The notes below the pieces were generated by a model. The model did not search any database. It had not been told where the DNA came from and saw only the letters and a list, made by a program, of their open reading frames with translations. A stretch of DNA of 64,000 nucleotides from the NCBI RefSeq assembly GCF_003350005.1, contig NZ_QLKS01000001.1, positions 415,946-479,945 on the forward strand. The letters are read 5' to 3'. Position numbers and translations under genes: made by a program. The stretch's first letter is position 1. Every line of letters starts with the position of its first letter. This document shows, piece by piece, positions 26,234 through 36,044 of the stretch. Source of the DNA: Psychrobacter proteolyticus (GTDB taxonomy: Bacteria; Pseudomonadota; Gammaproteobacteria; Pseudomonadales; Moraxellaceae).

Positions 26234-27745
26234 TTAATCGGTCAACAATACATGTTTACTCTTCTGATAAGCGGACAAACCATCACCGCCCAACTCACGG
26301 CCGATACCGCTTTGCTTAAATCCGCCCCAGCCTGCTTCTGGCAATACGATTTGTTGCTCGTTAATCCAGATATGTCCGGCTTTTATTTGTAGCGCCATCT
26401 CGAGTGCGGCAGTTTCATCGGGGCTCACGATGGTTGCTGCTAGAGCAAACTTGCTATCATTAGCTAGACGGATAGCCTCTGCGTCGTCAGTAAAGGTTGC
26501 ACAGACTAATACAGGCCCAAACACTTCCTCCATCCATAATTGACTGGTCGTTGGCACATTCGTATAGACAGTTGGCGTTACAAAATAGCCAGATGCTTCT
26601 AACAACTGACCGCCAGTTAAGCAATTTAGATTTTCAGCTGTCGCAATATCAAAGAATTTCTTAACTTGGTTCAATTGCTGCTCGCTCACCAATGGACCCA
26701 TTTGCGTTTCTGTCGCAAAACCGTCACCAATTTGCAGACTTTCCGTTTTGACTTTTAATGTGTCAAACAGCTGTTTAGCGATATCTTGATGTACAACCAA
26801 ACGCGACGTGGCCGAGCATATCTGACCTGCATTGGTAAATATACCACCAATGATTAAATCGCAAGCGTAGTCAATATCCGCATCTGCGCAGACCACGATG
26901 GCAGATTTACCGCCTAGCTCTAGGCTAATGTCTTTGATACCTTTTGCTGCTTGAACCATCACCTTTTCACCGACTATATTACTGCCAGTAAACGATACTT
27001 TGTCAATCAGCGGATGACTGGTCATAGCAGTGCCCACTTCCGCAGCACCCGGTAAAATATTAACCACTCCTTTTGGTACGCCAATCTCCGATAGGATATT
27101 ACCTAGCATAAGCTCTGGTAATAATGTCACCTCAGACGGTTTTAATAGCACGGTACACCCTGCCGCTAGCGCAGGTGCCAGCTTCCAAGAAGTCGTCACC
27201 ATTGGGAAATTCCAAGGGGTAATCAGCGCACAAATACCCACTGGCGAGTATGTTTTTAACAAACGAATACCTGATTCAAGCGTTGAGACCTTAGACCATG
27301 TTGCCTGCTCTGTGATGAGATTGGCATAGTAGCGATAGCAAGCAATGGCGTCCCCTACGTCTATCTTTGCTTCTTCAATTGGCTTGCCGTTATTTAGTAC
27401 AGACAATCCAACCAACTTGTCAAATTGCTGCTCCATAGACTCCGCAATCGCATTTAGATAGCGGGCACGCTCACTTACACTAATCTGTGACCAGCTAGCA
27501 AAGGCTTCATCAGCCGCTGCAATTGCCTGCTCTACATGGGTACTGGTACATAAGCGCGTCGTTGCAATCACCTCGCCTGAATTTGGATCATACAACGCTT
27601 GGATATTTGAATGATCAGGATCGGTCACGAGCGCTTCAATCGTAACCCAATCACCATTGATATAAGCGGCATTTAATATAACTTCGTTTTGAGCCGTTTG
27701 TATGGCAGTTTCTCTGGTTAAATCTGTAGAGTTCAGCATTTCCAT
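26234..27745 (-). CDS. Aldehyde dehydrogenase, probably 4-guanidinobutyraldehyde dehydrogenase (KauB-like)
   Basis: A 503-residue NAD(P)-dependent aldehyde dehydrogenase. It has the cofactor region ITPWNFPMVTTSWKLAPALAAGCTVLLKPSE, VSFTGSNIVGE, the general-base motif ISLELGGKS, the catalytic Cys in NAGQICSATSR, and the C-terminal EVFGPVL and FKQSGIGRELG. The family is broad; betaine/aminobutyraldehyde dehydrogenases look nearest. The operon context, with an AruI-like decarboxylase and a guanidinobutyrase, points to oxidation of 4-guanidinobutyraldehyde to 4-guanidinobutyrate, as KauB does in Pseudomonas (inference). I start at the ATG at 27745 with AAGG 10 bases upstream, rather than the one 30 bp earlier. 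It is last in the operon, about 146 bp behind yjiH. Confidence 0.9.
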   Translation of the reverse strand: MEMLNSTDLTRETAIQTAQNEVILNAAYINGDWVTIEALVTDPDHSNIQALYDPNSGEVIATTRLCTSTHVEQAIAAADEAFASWSQISVSERARYLNAIAESMEQQFDKLVGLSVLNNGKPIEEAKIDVGDAIACYRYYANLITEQATWSKVSTLESGIRLLKTYSPVGICALITPWNFPMVTTSWKLAPALAAGCTVLLKPSEVTLLPELMLGNILSEIGVPKGVVNILPGAAEVGTAMTSHPLIDKVSFTGSNIVGEKVMVQAAKGIKDISLELGGKSAIVVCADADIDYACDLIIGGIFTNAGQICSATSRLVVHQDIAKQLFDTLKVKTESLQIGDGFATETQMGPLVSEQQLNQVKKFFDIATAENLNCLTGGQLLEASGYFVTPTVYTNVPTTSQLWMEEVFGPVLVCATFTDDAEAIRLANDSKFALAATIVSPDETAALEMALQIKAGHIWINEQQIVLPEAGWGGFKQSGIGRELGGDGLSAYQKSKHVLLTD

Positions 27746-27891
27746 AATGGTCAATCGCCTTATATTTTTGATCAAATTGTTTTTATATGCATAACGTCAT
27801 TGGCTAAATGGTCGGTTTAACTGACTACAGAAAAACCGACCATTTGCATATTATCGTCAGGCTAGATGCCTTGTGAATACTAGGCGCGTCA

Positions 27892-29298
27892 CTAATACAG
27901 CAGGTGCGCCACTGATGTGATGACTACCAAACTGATAAGTGTACGAAGTATGAAGATTAAAAATAGCTCTAACACATTTAGCTTAATATTTGATTTCAAA
28001 ATCAACGCACCTACTTCAGACATATAGATAATCTGAGTAATTGAGGCCGCACCAACGATGAAACGTGTCATCTCACTTTCAATGCTTTTGCCGACTAGTG
28101 CTGGCAAGTACATATCTGCAAAGCCCATAATCATGGCAGGTGCAGCCTTTGCCGCCTCTGGAATCTGCAACCATTCAAGTAATGGCACAAGTGGTGTCGC
28201 AAGCCAATTAAAGACTGGCGTGTATTCTGCTAAACCAAGACCAATGGTACCAATCGCAAAGATAACAGGAATCAGTCCAAAGTAGATGTCGAACAGATTG
28301 TTTAAGCTACGTTTGAACACTTGACCCAAGCTAGGCATAGAGTGCGCGCGAGTAACTGCACGATTGACTGCCCACTGATAAGTGGTGTACTCAGCAGGAA
28401 TACCTTCGTCTAGCATGCTTTTGCCAGAGTGATAAGTATCAGGCTTGAGTGATAATGGCGGTATACGCGGCATAATAATCGCAGCGATAAAACCTGTCAG
28501 AGCAATGGTCAAATAAAAGTATACAAAGTTATTGTCCACGCCGATGGTTTTGGCGACCACATATGTGAAAGCGATAGAAGTTACCGAAAAGGTGGTCGCA
28601 ATAATTGCCGCTTCGCGCTGGCTGTAAAAACTCTTATCATACTCTTGCATGGTGACCAGCAAGCCAATAGACGCTGCCCCAAACCAAGAGGACATCGCAT
28701 CGACAGCCGAACGACCTGGTAGTTTAAATAGTTTGATAAATATCTTACTGGATAATGTACCCAAAAACTCCATCAAACCAAAATCAGTCAGAAATGGTAG
28801 CGATAAAATAGCAAAGAAAAACAACGGAATCAGAATAGGAATCAAATCCTCGAAAATGACGCCACCCGTATTACGATTGATAATAAACTCAGGGCCGACC
28901 TGTAGATAAATCATCCAAACAAACAACATGCCTAAAAAACGTGTAGTCAGCCAAAACCAGTCAACATCAAAGAGCTTCTTTACCAGTGAATCTTCATGCA
29001 AATTGGGTTTTAACGCTTTGACTGCTAGTGCACCAAGAGCGGAGATAGTCACTATCGCCATAGCAATATAGACCACAAGTCCGCCTAACACGGCTTGCAA
29101 AGTATCAGTCAATACGCCCAATAAAATCGTGACCTTACCATCCCATTGAAATGGTATGATAAAAAGTGCAATACCCAATGCTGAAAACAACAAAAATTTC
29201 CACATAGCCGCACGCCACTGTGCTGCTTGCGGTGTTGCTGGATCGACAGTATTGTTTCCTAAAATCGGCTGCTGCGATTTATCAATAGAATTCGTCAT
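27892..29298 (-). CDS. yjiH: YjiH-family inner-membrane transporter-like protein
   Basis: A 468-residue polytopic membrane protein of the YjiH group, carrying two nucleoside-recognition (Gate) segments, with about ten helices. AVDAMSSWFGAASIGLLVTMQEYDKSFYSQREAAIIATTFSVTSIAFTYVV and APAMIMGFADMYLPALVGKSI are the characteristic parts. The family is related to SpmA/FeoB-gate and concentrative nucleoside transporters, and the substrate is unknown. It starts with AAGGAG 7 bases upstream and overlaps the end of dld by 17 bp, so the two are translationally linked. In a guanidino-compound operon it may export or import an intermediate such as GABA or the 2-keto or 2-hydroxy acid (inference). Confidence 0.85.
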   Translation of the reverse strand: MTNSIDKSQQPILGNNTVDPATPQAAQWRAAMWKFLLFSALGIALFIIPFQWDGKVTILLGVLTDTLQAVLGGLVVYIAMAIVTISALGALAVKALKPNLHEDSLVKKLFDVDWFWLTTRFLGMLFVWMIYLQVGPEFIINRNTGGVIFEDLIPILIPLFFFAILSLPFLTDFGLMEFLGTLSSKIFIKLFKLPGRSAVDAMSSWFGAASIGLLVTMQEYDKSFYSQREAAIIATTFSVTSIAFTYVVAKTIGVDNNFVYFYLTIALTGFIAAIIMPRIPPLSLKPDTYHSGKSMLDEGIPAEYTTYQWAVNRAVTRAHSMPSLGQVFKRSLNNLFDIYFGLIPVIFAIGTIGLGLAEYTPVFNWLATPLVPLLEWLQIPEAAKAAPAMIMGFADMYLPALVGKSIESEMTRFIVGAASITQIIYMSEVGALILKSNIKLNVLELFLIFILRTLISLVVITSVAHLLY

Positions 29299-31102
29299 TT
29301 AACTTCTCCTTAATGGGCGATGATCGCCAGTTTTTCCATTTTTCTGTCTGACCAATACCTGGGTTTAGTGAATTGGTTGGATCCAGTTTTTTATAAAAAT
29401 GATGTAGCTCAGCCTTAGCGGGATACATGTGCCCCACATTATGTTCAGCAGGATACTCAATATGACGTTGGTCATAAAATGCCAGCAGATCTTCCTTGAA
29501 TTGCTTTGCATTGGTAGTCGGTTTTAACAAATAGTCTTGGTGCAAGACATGACAGAAAAAATGCCCCAAATAAAAGGTTTTGCTGACTTGTCTTTTTAAG
29601 TAATTAGGTAACGCTTCATCCCAATCTACGGCATTTCTAGGTAAGGCAATATCCGTCGATAGCAGCTCACCAAACTTATCTTGATTTAAATTGTGATAAC
29701 GAGACATGGCAGCGGTCGCGGCACTGCGAAATACCAATAATGCTTGCGATTCAAGCTCTGTACATATATGCAACGCACCTTGATACTGCTGCATATGGTT
29801 TTGCAAAAATGCCTGCACCGCGGCGATATTGTTGTCATCATTTTTATCAGAATCTTTATTAATGCCATTATCAAAGTCGCTATCAAAACCATCTGCGACT
29901 TTAATAATCAAATGGTAGTTATATGAGAGTGCCTGCGTAGTCAAAGTGGCTGGTAATGACGGTGGCATAAACCTAGATGATAGTTGCAGTATTCGATCTG
30001 GCAGTGTCTTTGGGAGATGCCATGTATCCAGATAGTAGCCAATTTTCGCTTGCAGTCGATATAGCGTCCCTATTTTACTGGCAGGGAGCTTACGCATACT
30101 CAGACAAGTGTCTCGACCATAGTGCATCGTGATATCGTTATAGTCTTTGTGCATATACTCTGCCAACACGGGCAATTTCAACTCGCTTTTTAGCCATTGT
30201 TGCCTGAGTGTGGTGAAGGTATCAGCGTCGTTGGTCGAGATATAAAACGTTTGCTCTCGCTTAGGCTTGGCGAAGGTCGCCACTCTTACCGCAAATACAA
30301 TGACCTTGCCAGCTGAACCAGACGCTTCGTACAGAGCATTAGGATCATTGTTAAATCGAGCAGGTGTCTCTGCCTCACAATCACGTACTTTGTGCTGATA
30401 ATGCTGATTGGTGCAAACTTTACTGTTCGTACTATTCAGATTTTCATTGAACGTGCCAGCTTCTAGGTTATCTAGCATTTCCTCTGGCTGTGTGCCCAAA
30501 TCCAGTCCCAGATGATTGATTAACTCAAACGCTCCTGAGGCATTGCGTCTGGCAAATAAAGCCATCTCAGTATAGGCAGGTCCACGCTGCACCAACATAC
30601 CGCCTGAGCTATTGCAGATGCCGCCTATCACTGAGGCGCCAACACAACTAGAGCCTAGTACTGAATGCGGCTCACGTCCTAGTGGCGCAAGGGTAGACTC
30701 TAATTGCTGCAAAGTAGCGGCTGGCAAAGCAATCAGCTCTGCTGCATCGTTGAGTAAATGCACGCCGCCCAATAACTGCATAGAGATCACGACTAGTGGT
30801 CGATCATAATCTCCATTCGGAGTTGAGCCACCTGTCAGACCTGTATTGGCCGCTTGAGCAATGATAATCACATCAAAAGCGGCACAGATATTAATGACGC
30901 GCCATAGTGCCACAAGAGAGTGCGGTATCACAACTGCGACGGTAGCGTCTGTGATAGCCTCAATCGCACCTTGCATATAAGACTGCTGTTGGCTAGGTTT
31001 TGTCAATACATTGGTCGTACCAACGACAATAGCAAGCGCCGTCAACAAACGCGGTATTTGCTCATGCCTACTTTCTGACATTTCTCTAGCATTGGGCGTC
31101 AT
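29282..31102 (-). CDS. dld: Quinone-dependent D-lactate dehydrogenase (Dld-type FAD enzyme)
   Basis: A 606-residue peripheral membrane flavoenzyme very like E. coli Dld. The FAD-binding region has IIIAQAANTGLTGGSTPNGDYDRPLV, then LGREPHSVLGSSCVGASVIGGICNSSGG and QRGPAYTEMALFAR, and the C-terminal part has YPAEHNVGHMYPAKAELHHFYKKLDPTNSLNPGIGQT. Dld oxidises D-lactate to pyruvate and feeds electrons to quinone. The start has AAGGAAG 7-8 bases upstream. Compared with E. coli there is an extra Asp/Asn-rich stretch (DSDFDNGINKDSDKNDD) near residue 400. Its place inside a putative 2-ketoarginine operon raises the possibility that it oxidises another D-2-hydroxy acid, for instance argininic acid (inference). 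Confidence 0.92.
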   Translation of the reverse strand: MTPNAREMSESRHEQIPRLLTALAIVVGTTNVLTKPSQQQSYMQGAIEAITDATVAVVIPHSLVALWRVINICAAFDVIIIAQAANTGLTGGSTPNGDYDRPLVVISMQLLGGVHLLNDAAELIALPAATLQQLESTLAPLGREPHSVLGSSCVGASVIGGICNSSGGMLVQRGPAYTEMALFARRNASGAFELINHLGLDLGTQPEEMLDNLEAGTFNENLNSTNSKVCTNQHYQHKVRDCEAETPARFNNDPNALYEASGSAGKVIVFAVRVATFAKPKREQTFYISTNDADTFTTLRQQWLKSELKLPVLAEYMHKDYNDITMHYGRDTCLSMRKLPASKIGTLYRLQAKIGYYLDTWHLPKTLPDRILQLSSRFMPPSLPATLTTQALSYNYHLIIKVADGFDSDFDNGINKDSDKNDDNNIAAVQAFLQNHMQQYQGALHICTELESQALLVFRSAATAAMSRYHNLNQDKFGELLSTDIALPRNAVDWDEALPNYLKRQVSKTFYLGHFFCHVLHQDYLLKPTTNAKQFKEDLLAFYDQRHIEYPAEHNVGHMYPAKAELHHFYKKLDPTNSLNPGIGQTEKWKNWRSSPIKEKLNDEFY

Positions 31103-31207
31103 GAAGGTGCTTCCTTGCGTAACCAGCGTTTGTCATTTTTTTGTCGTTTTTTAGAACTGTGACTATCGGTCTCGTGATTATCCGTAGCATTAGAGCCAGT
31201 ATTACTA

Positions 31208-32929
31208 TTAACTAAAATAAGTCACTGTCTCAGCCATTTCTTTTAGAAAGTCGTCTGCTTCATCAATCTCATAAATGATTGGTTGTTTACCCTTTATGTC
31301 TGCCTTTAATGCGTCTAGCAGTTGCTGCTTATCGGTTATTCTACGATAGCCAGCGCCAAATCCTGCTGCTAGTGGCTCAAAATTTGGCGTTTTGATATTG
31401 ACACCAATCAGTGGTAAACCGCCCTCTTCCATGTAACGACGAATCTCACCGTAGCCTTGGTTGTTCCATAGTAAGACGATCAATGGTAGCTCAAGCTCGG
31501 CTGCGCAGATAAGCTCGGCAATCGTAAATTGAATACCGCCATCACCCATTAGACTGACGACAGGTAGGTTTGAGCCAACCATGGCCCCGATAGCAGCAGG
31601 CAAACCATAGCCTAACGTGCCAAAACCCGTCGATGAATTAAACCATTTACGCGTTGCCAAGGCTTCAAGACCAAGGTTGCCGCTATAGACAGGCTGCGTT
31701 GAATCACCAACGAAAATGACGTCTTCCACTTCATCTCTGATCAGTTTTAGTAATGCATTTTGACCCGCAAAGTCTGTCGTTACATCCTTCAAGATGGCTT
31801 GTTTTGCCTCATTGACACGTGACAGTGCTTGATGATCGAATGTCTGACCTTCTAAGCGACTACATAAACCACTAATCGCCATCTGCGCGTCGGACAGTAC
31901 CGCGATATCTGCTCTAAATGGACGCTGCAATTGCTGGGCATCACAGTCGATACGTACCAGCGTGCCGTTGATTTTGAAACCACCATTAAAGAACACATCA
32001 TAGTCAGTTTCACCAAGCTCAGTACCAATCGCTAACACCCAGTCGGCCTCGGTAATCACGGCTCGGCCTGCGTCTAATGACTGGTTGCTACCCAAACTTA
32101 ATGGATGACCAGGTGGCAGCAAACCTTTGGCATTAATTGTCAAAAACGTTGGCGCATCTATCAGCTCTGCCAATCGCTGTGCATCTTGATCGACATCAAC
32201 ACAGCCGCCCCCATAAAGTATTACAGGATTTTTGGCTGTTTTTAATGACTGTACGATTAGGTCTAATTGCGTAGGATTCGGCAGTGGCCTTGTGACCTGT
32301 GGTAGGCTCAAGCTATTTGTACTAGCTTCGCTATTTGCTACAGCATCTAACTTAGGCGGCTTAGCAACATGACTAGCATCAGCAGTGATAATATCGATAG
32401 GCAGCTGAATATGTACTGGCCCAGGACGTGCGCCGTGAAATAATGCAAAAGCTTCTGCAATGACTTTCGGTAGCGATTCAGGTTGCCAAATAGTCTTACT
32501 CGTCAATGTTACTTTACTAATCATGCCTTGCTGATCATGCAACTCATGCAAATGCCCTTCGCCACTACCCGTGTCTTTGACTTTATTGACACTAGAAATC
32601 ACTAACATCGGTATCGAATCAGCCAGTGCTTGCGCCATCGCCGTCATAATATTGGTCATACCAGGGCCAGTAATAATAAAACACACGCCAACCTTGCCAG
32701 AGGCACGGTAGTAGCCATCTGCCATAAACCCAGCACCCTGCTCGTGACGCGGTGTCACATGACGGATATTGGTATTTGGCAGACCGCGATATAGCTCTAC
32801 CGTATGTACACCAGGGATACCAAAAACGGTCTCTACACCATAATATTCTAGCCACTGCACCAATAGCTCACCGCAGGTCAATGATGATGTGTCAGACAAA
32901 GAAGAAGGCGTTTGCGTCAATTGGGTCAT
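31208..32929 (-). CDS. aruI: Thiamine-diphosphate enzyme, AruI-like 5-guanidino-2-oxopentanoate decarboxylase
   Basis: A 573-residue enzyme of the acetolactate-synthase-like TPP family, closest in sequence pattern to AruI, which decarboxylates 2-ketoarginine to 4-guanidinobutyraldehyde. The N-terminal domain has YGVETVFGIPGVHTVELYRGLP, then TPRHEQGAGFMADGY with the catalytic Glu63, then GPGMTNIMTAMAQALADSIPMLVISS. The central domain binds the cofactor edge (ILYGGG, WVLAIGTELGETDYD). The C-terminal domain has the TPP/Mg motif GDGGIQFTIAELICAAELELP ending WNNQGYGEIR. Being in an operon with a guanidinobutyrase and an aldehyde dehydrogenase supports the AruI reading. Another 2-oxoacid decarboxylase or a synthase cannot be excluded without biochemistry. 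It lies 92 bp behind the metallo-beta-lactamase-fold gene. Confidence 0.85.
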   Translation of the reverse strand: MTQLTQTPSSLSDTSSLTCGELLVQWLEYYGVETVFGIPGVHTVELYRGLPNTNIRHVTPRHEQGAGFMADGYYRASGKVGVCFIITGPGMTNIMTAMAQALADSIPMLVISSVNKVKDTGSGEGHLHELHDQQGMISKVTLTSKTIWQPESLPKVIAEAFALFHGARPGPVHIQLPIDIITADASHVAKPPKLDAVANSEASTNSLSLPQVTRPLPNPTQLDLIVQSLKTAKNPVILYGGGCVDVDQDAQRLAELIDAPTFLTINAKGLLPPGHPLSLGSNQSLDAGRAVITEADWVLAIGTELGETDYDVFFNGGFKINGTLVRIDCDAQQLQRPFRADIAVLSDAQMAISGLCSRLEGQTFDHQALSRVNEAKQAILKDVTTDFAGQNALLKLIRDEVEDVIFVGDSTQPVYSGNLGLEALATRKWFNSSTGFGTLGYGLPAAIGAMVGSNLPVVSLMGDGGIQFTIAELICAAELELPLIVLLWNNQGYGEIRRYMEEGGLPLIGVNIKTPNFEPLAAGFGAGYRRITDKQQLLDALKADIKGKQPIIYEIDEADDFLKEMAETVTYFS

Positions 32930-33021
32930 GGGTCAGTCATCCTAAAAAATATAATTAGTATTAAGTTAAAATTTTTATATTGGCTAATAATTTATTTTTA
33001 ATCGTTATTAAGTGCTATTTA

Positions 33022-33765
33022 TTACAAGTCATGGTGCCGTAACCAATCATCAATCATGATGTTTAAGCGTTTACCTGAAAAGCTAGGGAAATGACCACCA
33101 TGAACGACACGCACCGGCAGTGCATTTAAACGGCGCATACTCTTAGCGTAGTCAGACATATTGCTGTGCCACGTATCTTCAATTAATGGGCCATCATAGA
33201 TAAGGTCACCAGAAATCAGCGTTTCGCTAGCAGCTTCCCACAAGGCAATACCACCTGGAGAATGACCCGGCGTATGAATCACTTCAAATTGACGATTGCC
33301 CAGATCAATCACGTCACCATCTTCAAGCTGCATAATTTTCGCTGGTGCCGCAATTTTATAGCCGCAATGGGCATAAGGTTCAGGCGGTAGCGCGTCAAAC
33401 ATCTCATCGTTAACAAACATATCTGCCAAAGTACGAGCATTATCTGGTTCAGCTAAGATGTGTGCTTCAGCAGAATGGACATGACAGCAGTCAAATTCAT
33501 TTGCCGCGCCAATATGGTCAAAATGAGTGTGACTGGCAACACCAACGATATCGCGATCAGCGAGCAAAGCGACATGGCGGCGCAATGGTACAGCACCTAA
33601 CCCAAAATCTACTAATAAATCGCGTTTGCTACCCCGTACGTGCCACAAATTACAGCGGAAAAACGGCTTAATCCATGGCTCATCAATAAGTGTGATTCCG
33701 TCACTGAGCGTAGTGGTTCGATACCAGTTTTCTGGCTTGATTCGAGGTAATGACTGCTCACTCAT
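33022..33765 (-). CDS. Metallo-beta-lactamase-fold hydrolase
   Basis: A 247-residue MBL-fold protein. The metal motif ASHTHFDHIGA contains His79, His81, Asp83 and His84; the later ligands are in VIHTPGHSPGGIALWE, LISGDLIYDGPL and VVHGGHFPSF. The set is that of a two-metal hydrolase of the glyoxalase II/lactonase type. No signal peptide is present. The start codon overlaps the stop of the amidase gene by four bases (ATGA), so both are made from one message. Its substrate is unknown; a lactone, a thioester or a cyclic guanidino derivative would fit the operon (inference). Confidence 0.87.
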   Translation of the reverse strand: MSEQSLPRIKPENWYRTTTLSDGITLIDEPWIKPFFRCNLWHVRGSKRDLLVDFGLGAVPLRRHVALLADRDIVGVASHTHFDHIGAANEFDCCHVHSAEAHILAEPDNARTLADMFVNDEMFDALPPEPYAHCGYKIAAPAKIMQLEDGDVIDLGNRQFEVIHTPGHSPGGIALWEAASETLISGDLIYDGPLIEDTWHSNMSDYAKSMRRLNALPVRVVHGGHFPSFSGKRLNIMIDDWLRHHDL

Positions 33766-34562
33766 AAGTCAGCTCCATTAACGACATGAGTATCTTTAAG
33801 AGCACGCAGATCCTTAAGATAATTTTGGTGCGTGCGACTCTCGTCGATGCACGTAAGATCAATATCTATTATCATCGTGCCATCAGTCAAACCAAGCCTT
33901 CCGATTACCTCGCCATCGGGACCAGCGACGATGCTATTGCCACAGTAATGAAGAGTGTCTTCTATGCCTGAGCGGTTGATACAAGCAACAAAGCATTGAT
34001 TGTCCATGGCACGAGCGCGAATTTGGAGGACTTGACGTTCTGCATTTGGCAACATATTTGCTGTTGGTGACAGTATGACCTCCGCCCCCGCTTGTGCCAG
34101 TTCTCTTGCCACTTCTGGGAACTCATTATCGTAGCAAATCATTAAACCCAATTTGCCAAATCGAGTGTCAACCACGCAGGATTTTTTACCTGCTGTAAAG
34201 AACTCGTTTTCACGATCCCATAAATGACGCTTGTTATAAGTCGCAAGGTGTTGCCCATTGTCATCTAGCAGTATGGCAGAGTTGCTTAACTCACCATTAG
34301 GCTGTCGTTCAGCGAGACCAAACAGTAGATGCAAGTTATATTTATCAGCAAGCCTAGCTGCTTCAGTGACAATTGGACCATCGATAGTTTGCGCTAAGCG
34401 ATCAAGACGCTCAAAGATGTTGTAGCCTGTGAATGCAAGCTCTGGCAATGCGAGCAGATCTACTTTTGCCTCTGCTGCTAGGCGACAAAGCGACTCTAAA
34501 GCTTCTAGATTGGCCGTCGCTTCAGCCAATAAAGGACTAGTTTGAGCAATCATCAATTTCAT
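33762..34562 (-). CDS. Carbon-nitrogen hydrolase (nitrilase superfamily amidase)
   Basis: A 266-residue amidase with the full Glu-Lys-Cys triad: Glu41 in LLALPELAFTGYN, Lys111 in YNKRHLWDRE, and Cys143 in GLMICYDNEFPE. Length and motifs fit the omega-amidase / N-carbamoylputrescine amidase branch of the superfamily. It hydrolyses a C-N amide bond of a small cytoplasmic compound. It sits between an NCS1 permease and an MBL-fold protein with four-base overlaps on both sides, so its substrate is likely what the permease brings in or what the guanidino pathway produces. Exact substrate unknown. Confidence 0.88.
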   Translation of the reverse strand: MKLMIAQTSPLLAEATANLEALESLCRLAAEAKVDLLALPELAFTGYNIFERLDRLAQTIDGPIVTEAARLADKYNLHLLFGLAERQPNGELSNSAILLDDNGQHLATYNKRHLWDRENEFFTAGKKSCVVDTRFGKLGLMICYDNEFPEVARELAQAGAEVILSPTANMLPNAERQVLQIRARAMDNQCFVACINRSGIEDTLHYCGNSIVAGPDGEVIGRLGLTDGTMIIDIDLTCIDESRTHQNYLKDLRALKDTHVVNGADL

Positions 34563-35905
34563 AATGATGGCTCCTTTTGAGCTGAAGTGACATCGCTATT
34601 AGGGCGAGTGAACAGAGTTGCACCTAACCAGTAAAGTCCACCAGTAATAATGAAGACAGGTAATGAAGCACCAAAAGATGGAGGCGCTATCAAAGTCCAG
34701 TATGCGGCGAGCGCTGCACCAATTAGATATGCTGCGATAGCAATCTTTGCAGTAGGACGGCCCAATTGGTGTGTCGCATCAAGCAGTTTTGCCGTATAGC
34801 CTTCTTTGCTGACGAGGTAATAATCGACAATCATAACTGAAAATGCAGGGATGAATAGCGCGCCTACGACTAACAGGAAGTTTTGGAATTGATCCAAAAT
34901 ACCCGGAATCAGTGCCCCAAAGATGGTGACCAGACCAATGATTAGCGCAGGTTTCCAAAAGCTCATATTGGGTTTGATGTTCATGCAGGATAGCGTGGCG
35001 CTATAGACTGCCATTACATTGGTTGTCATAACTGAAAAGAAGATAACTAGAGCAGCTGGCAAACCAAAACCAAAGTCAGCGAGCAAACGCGTCGGATCAT
35101 AAGTCTGCTCCATGCCATACATGATAGACAATCCTGAAATGGTAGCACCTAGACCCATCGCAACGATGGCTGCCACAATGTAGCCAAAATAAGTACCCCA
35201 TATGGCAACTTTTGGGGATTTGCAATTGCGATTATAATCAGCGGCCGAAGACATCCACGAAAACGCAGTAGCGATGACAATATCAAAGGCGATACCTAAG
35301 GTGATGCCATTACGCGATTCAACAGGCATCTCAAATAGTGTCGATACATCATAATGTTGGTTTAGCTGATACAGCACTATAACGGTAAGCGCGGCCATTG
35401 CCAATGCGGCCCAGCGCTCAACAAGCTCAATCCCGAGGTGACCGCGTAGCACGATCAGCACCACGACGGTCTCGCACAAGATCACAAACAGCGGCAGATT
35501 GCTATAGCCCGTGGTCGCTTCAATCGCATAGTCGAGACTCATACCAGCCAGCAGCGCCTGAATACAGCTCCACGCAATCAGCACACCCATATTCACTAAC
35601 GAGATCAACTGACTACCAACTGGTCCATAAGCACGGCGCGTCAACGCCATCGAAGGCAACCCTGTGCGCTGCCCCATCAAACCAACTAAAAGCAGCGGGA
35701 TTGCCCCTATCAACGAGCCAATGAGTACGGTTGTGATAGCTGTGGTAAACCGTAGGTCAGGTACTAATAACATTCCCGTTAAAATAGTCGTCACCACGAT
35801 ATTGGCACCAAACCATAGTGCAAACGTACCAATCGAACCTAGACTATGCCCAACCTCATTTGGAGAGAGCGTGTCTTGACCAAAAAATGAAGAGGATTTA
35901 CTCAT
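34559..35905 (-). CDS. NCS1-type permease (cytosine/purine/hydantoin family)
   Basis: A 448-residue permease with about twelve membrane helices. The N-terminal half has LGSIGTFALWFGANIVVTTILTGML, then LVGLMGQRTGLPSMALTRRAYGPVGSQLISLVN, the typical NCS1 substrate-gate region; the second half has NVMAVYSATLSCMNIKP and IPAFSVMIVDYYLVSKEGY. NCS1 members carry nucleobases, hydantoins, thiamine or allantoin with Na+ or H+. Close context with guanidinobutyrase suggests a guanidino compound or amide as cargo (inference). I start at the ATG at 35905, with AAGGAAG 6 bases upstream, rather than 10 codons earlier. Its stop overlaps the amidase start. Confidence 0.9.
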   Translation of the reverse strand: MSKSSSFFGQDTLSPNEVGHSLGSIGTFALWFGANIVVTTILTGMLLVPDLRFTTAITTVLIGSLIGAIPLLLVGLMGQRTGLPSMALTRRAYGPVGSQLISLVNMGVLIAWSCIQALLAGMSLDYAIEATTGYSNLPLFVILCETVVVLIVLRGHLGIELVERWAALAMAALTVIVLYQLNQHYDVSTLFEMPVESRNGITLGIAFDIVIATAFSWMSSAADYNRNCKSPKVAIWGTYFGYIVAAIVAMGLGATISGLSIMYGMEQTYDPTRLLADFGFGLPAALVIFFSVMTTNVMAVYSATLSCMNIKPNMSFWKPALIIGLVTIFGALIPGILDQFQNFLLVVGALFIPAFSVMIVDYYLVSKEGYTAKLLDATHQLGRPTAKIAIAAYLIGAALAAYWTLIAPPSFGASLPVFIITGGLYWLGATLFTRPNSDVTSAQKEPSL

Positions 35906-36044
35906 TGGGGTCTTCCTTAACCGAATTATATTCATACCAGCAACTCAATACACTGGTCACTATCTTCATCAGGCTGCTATCCCCTGATGTACCGCATTGG
36001 AATAACTGTTCTATGCGCCAACTCTAGCCAATAATTGGCTGCGA

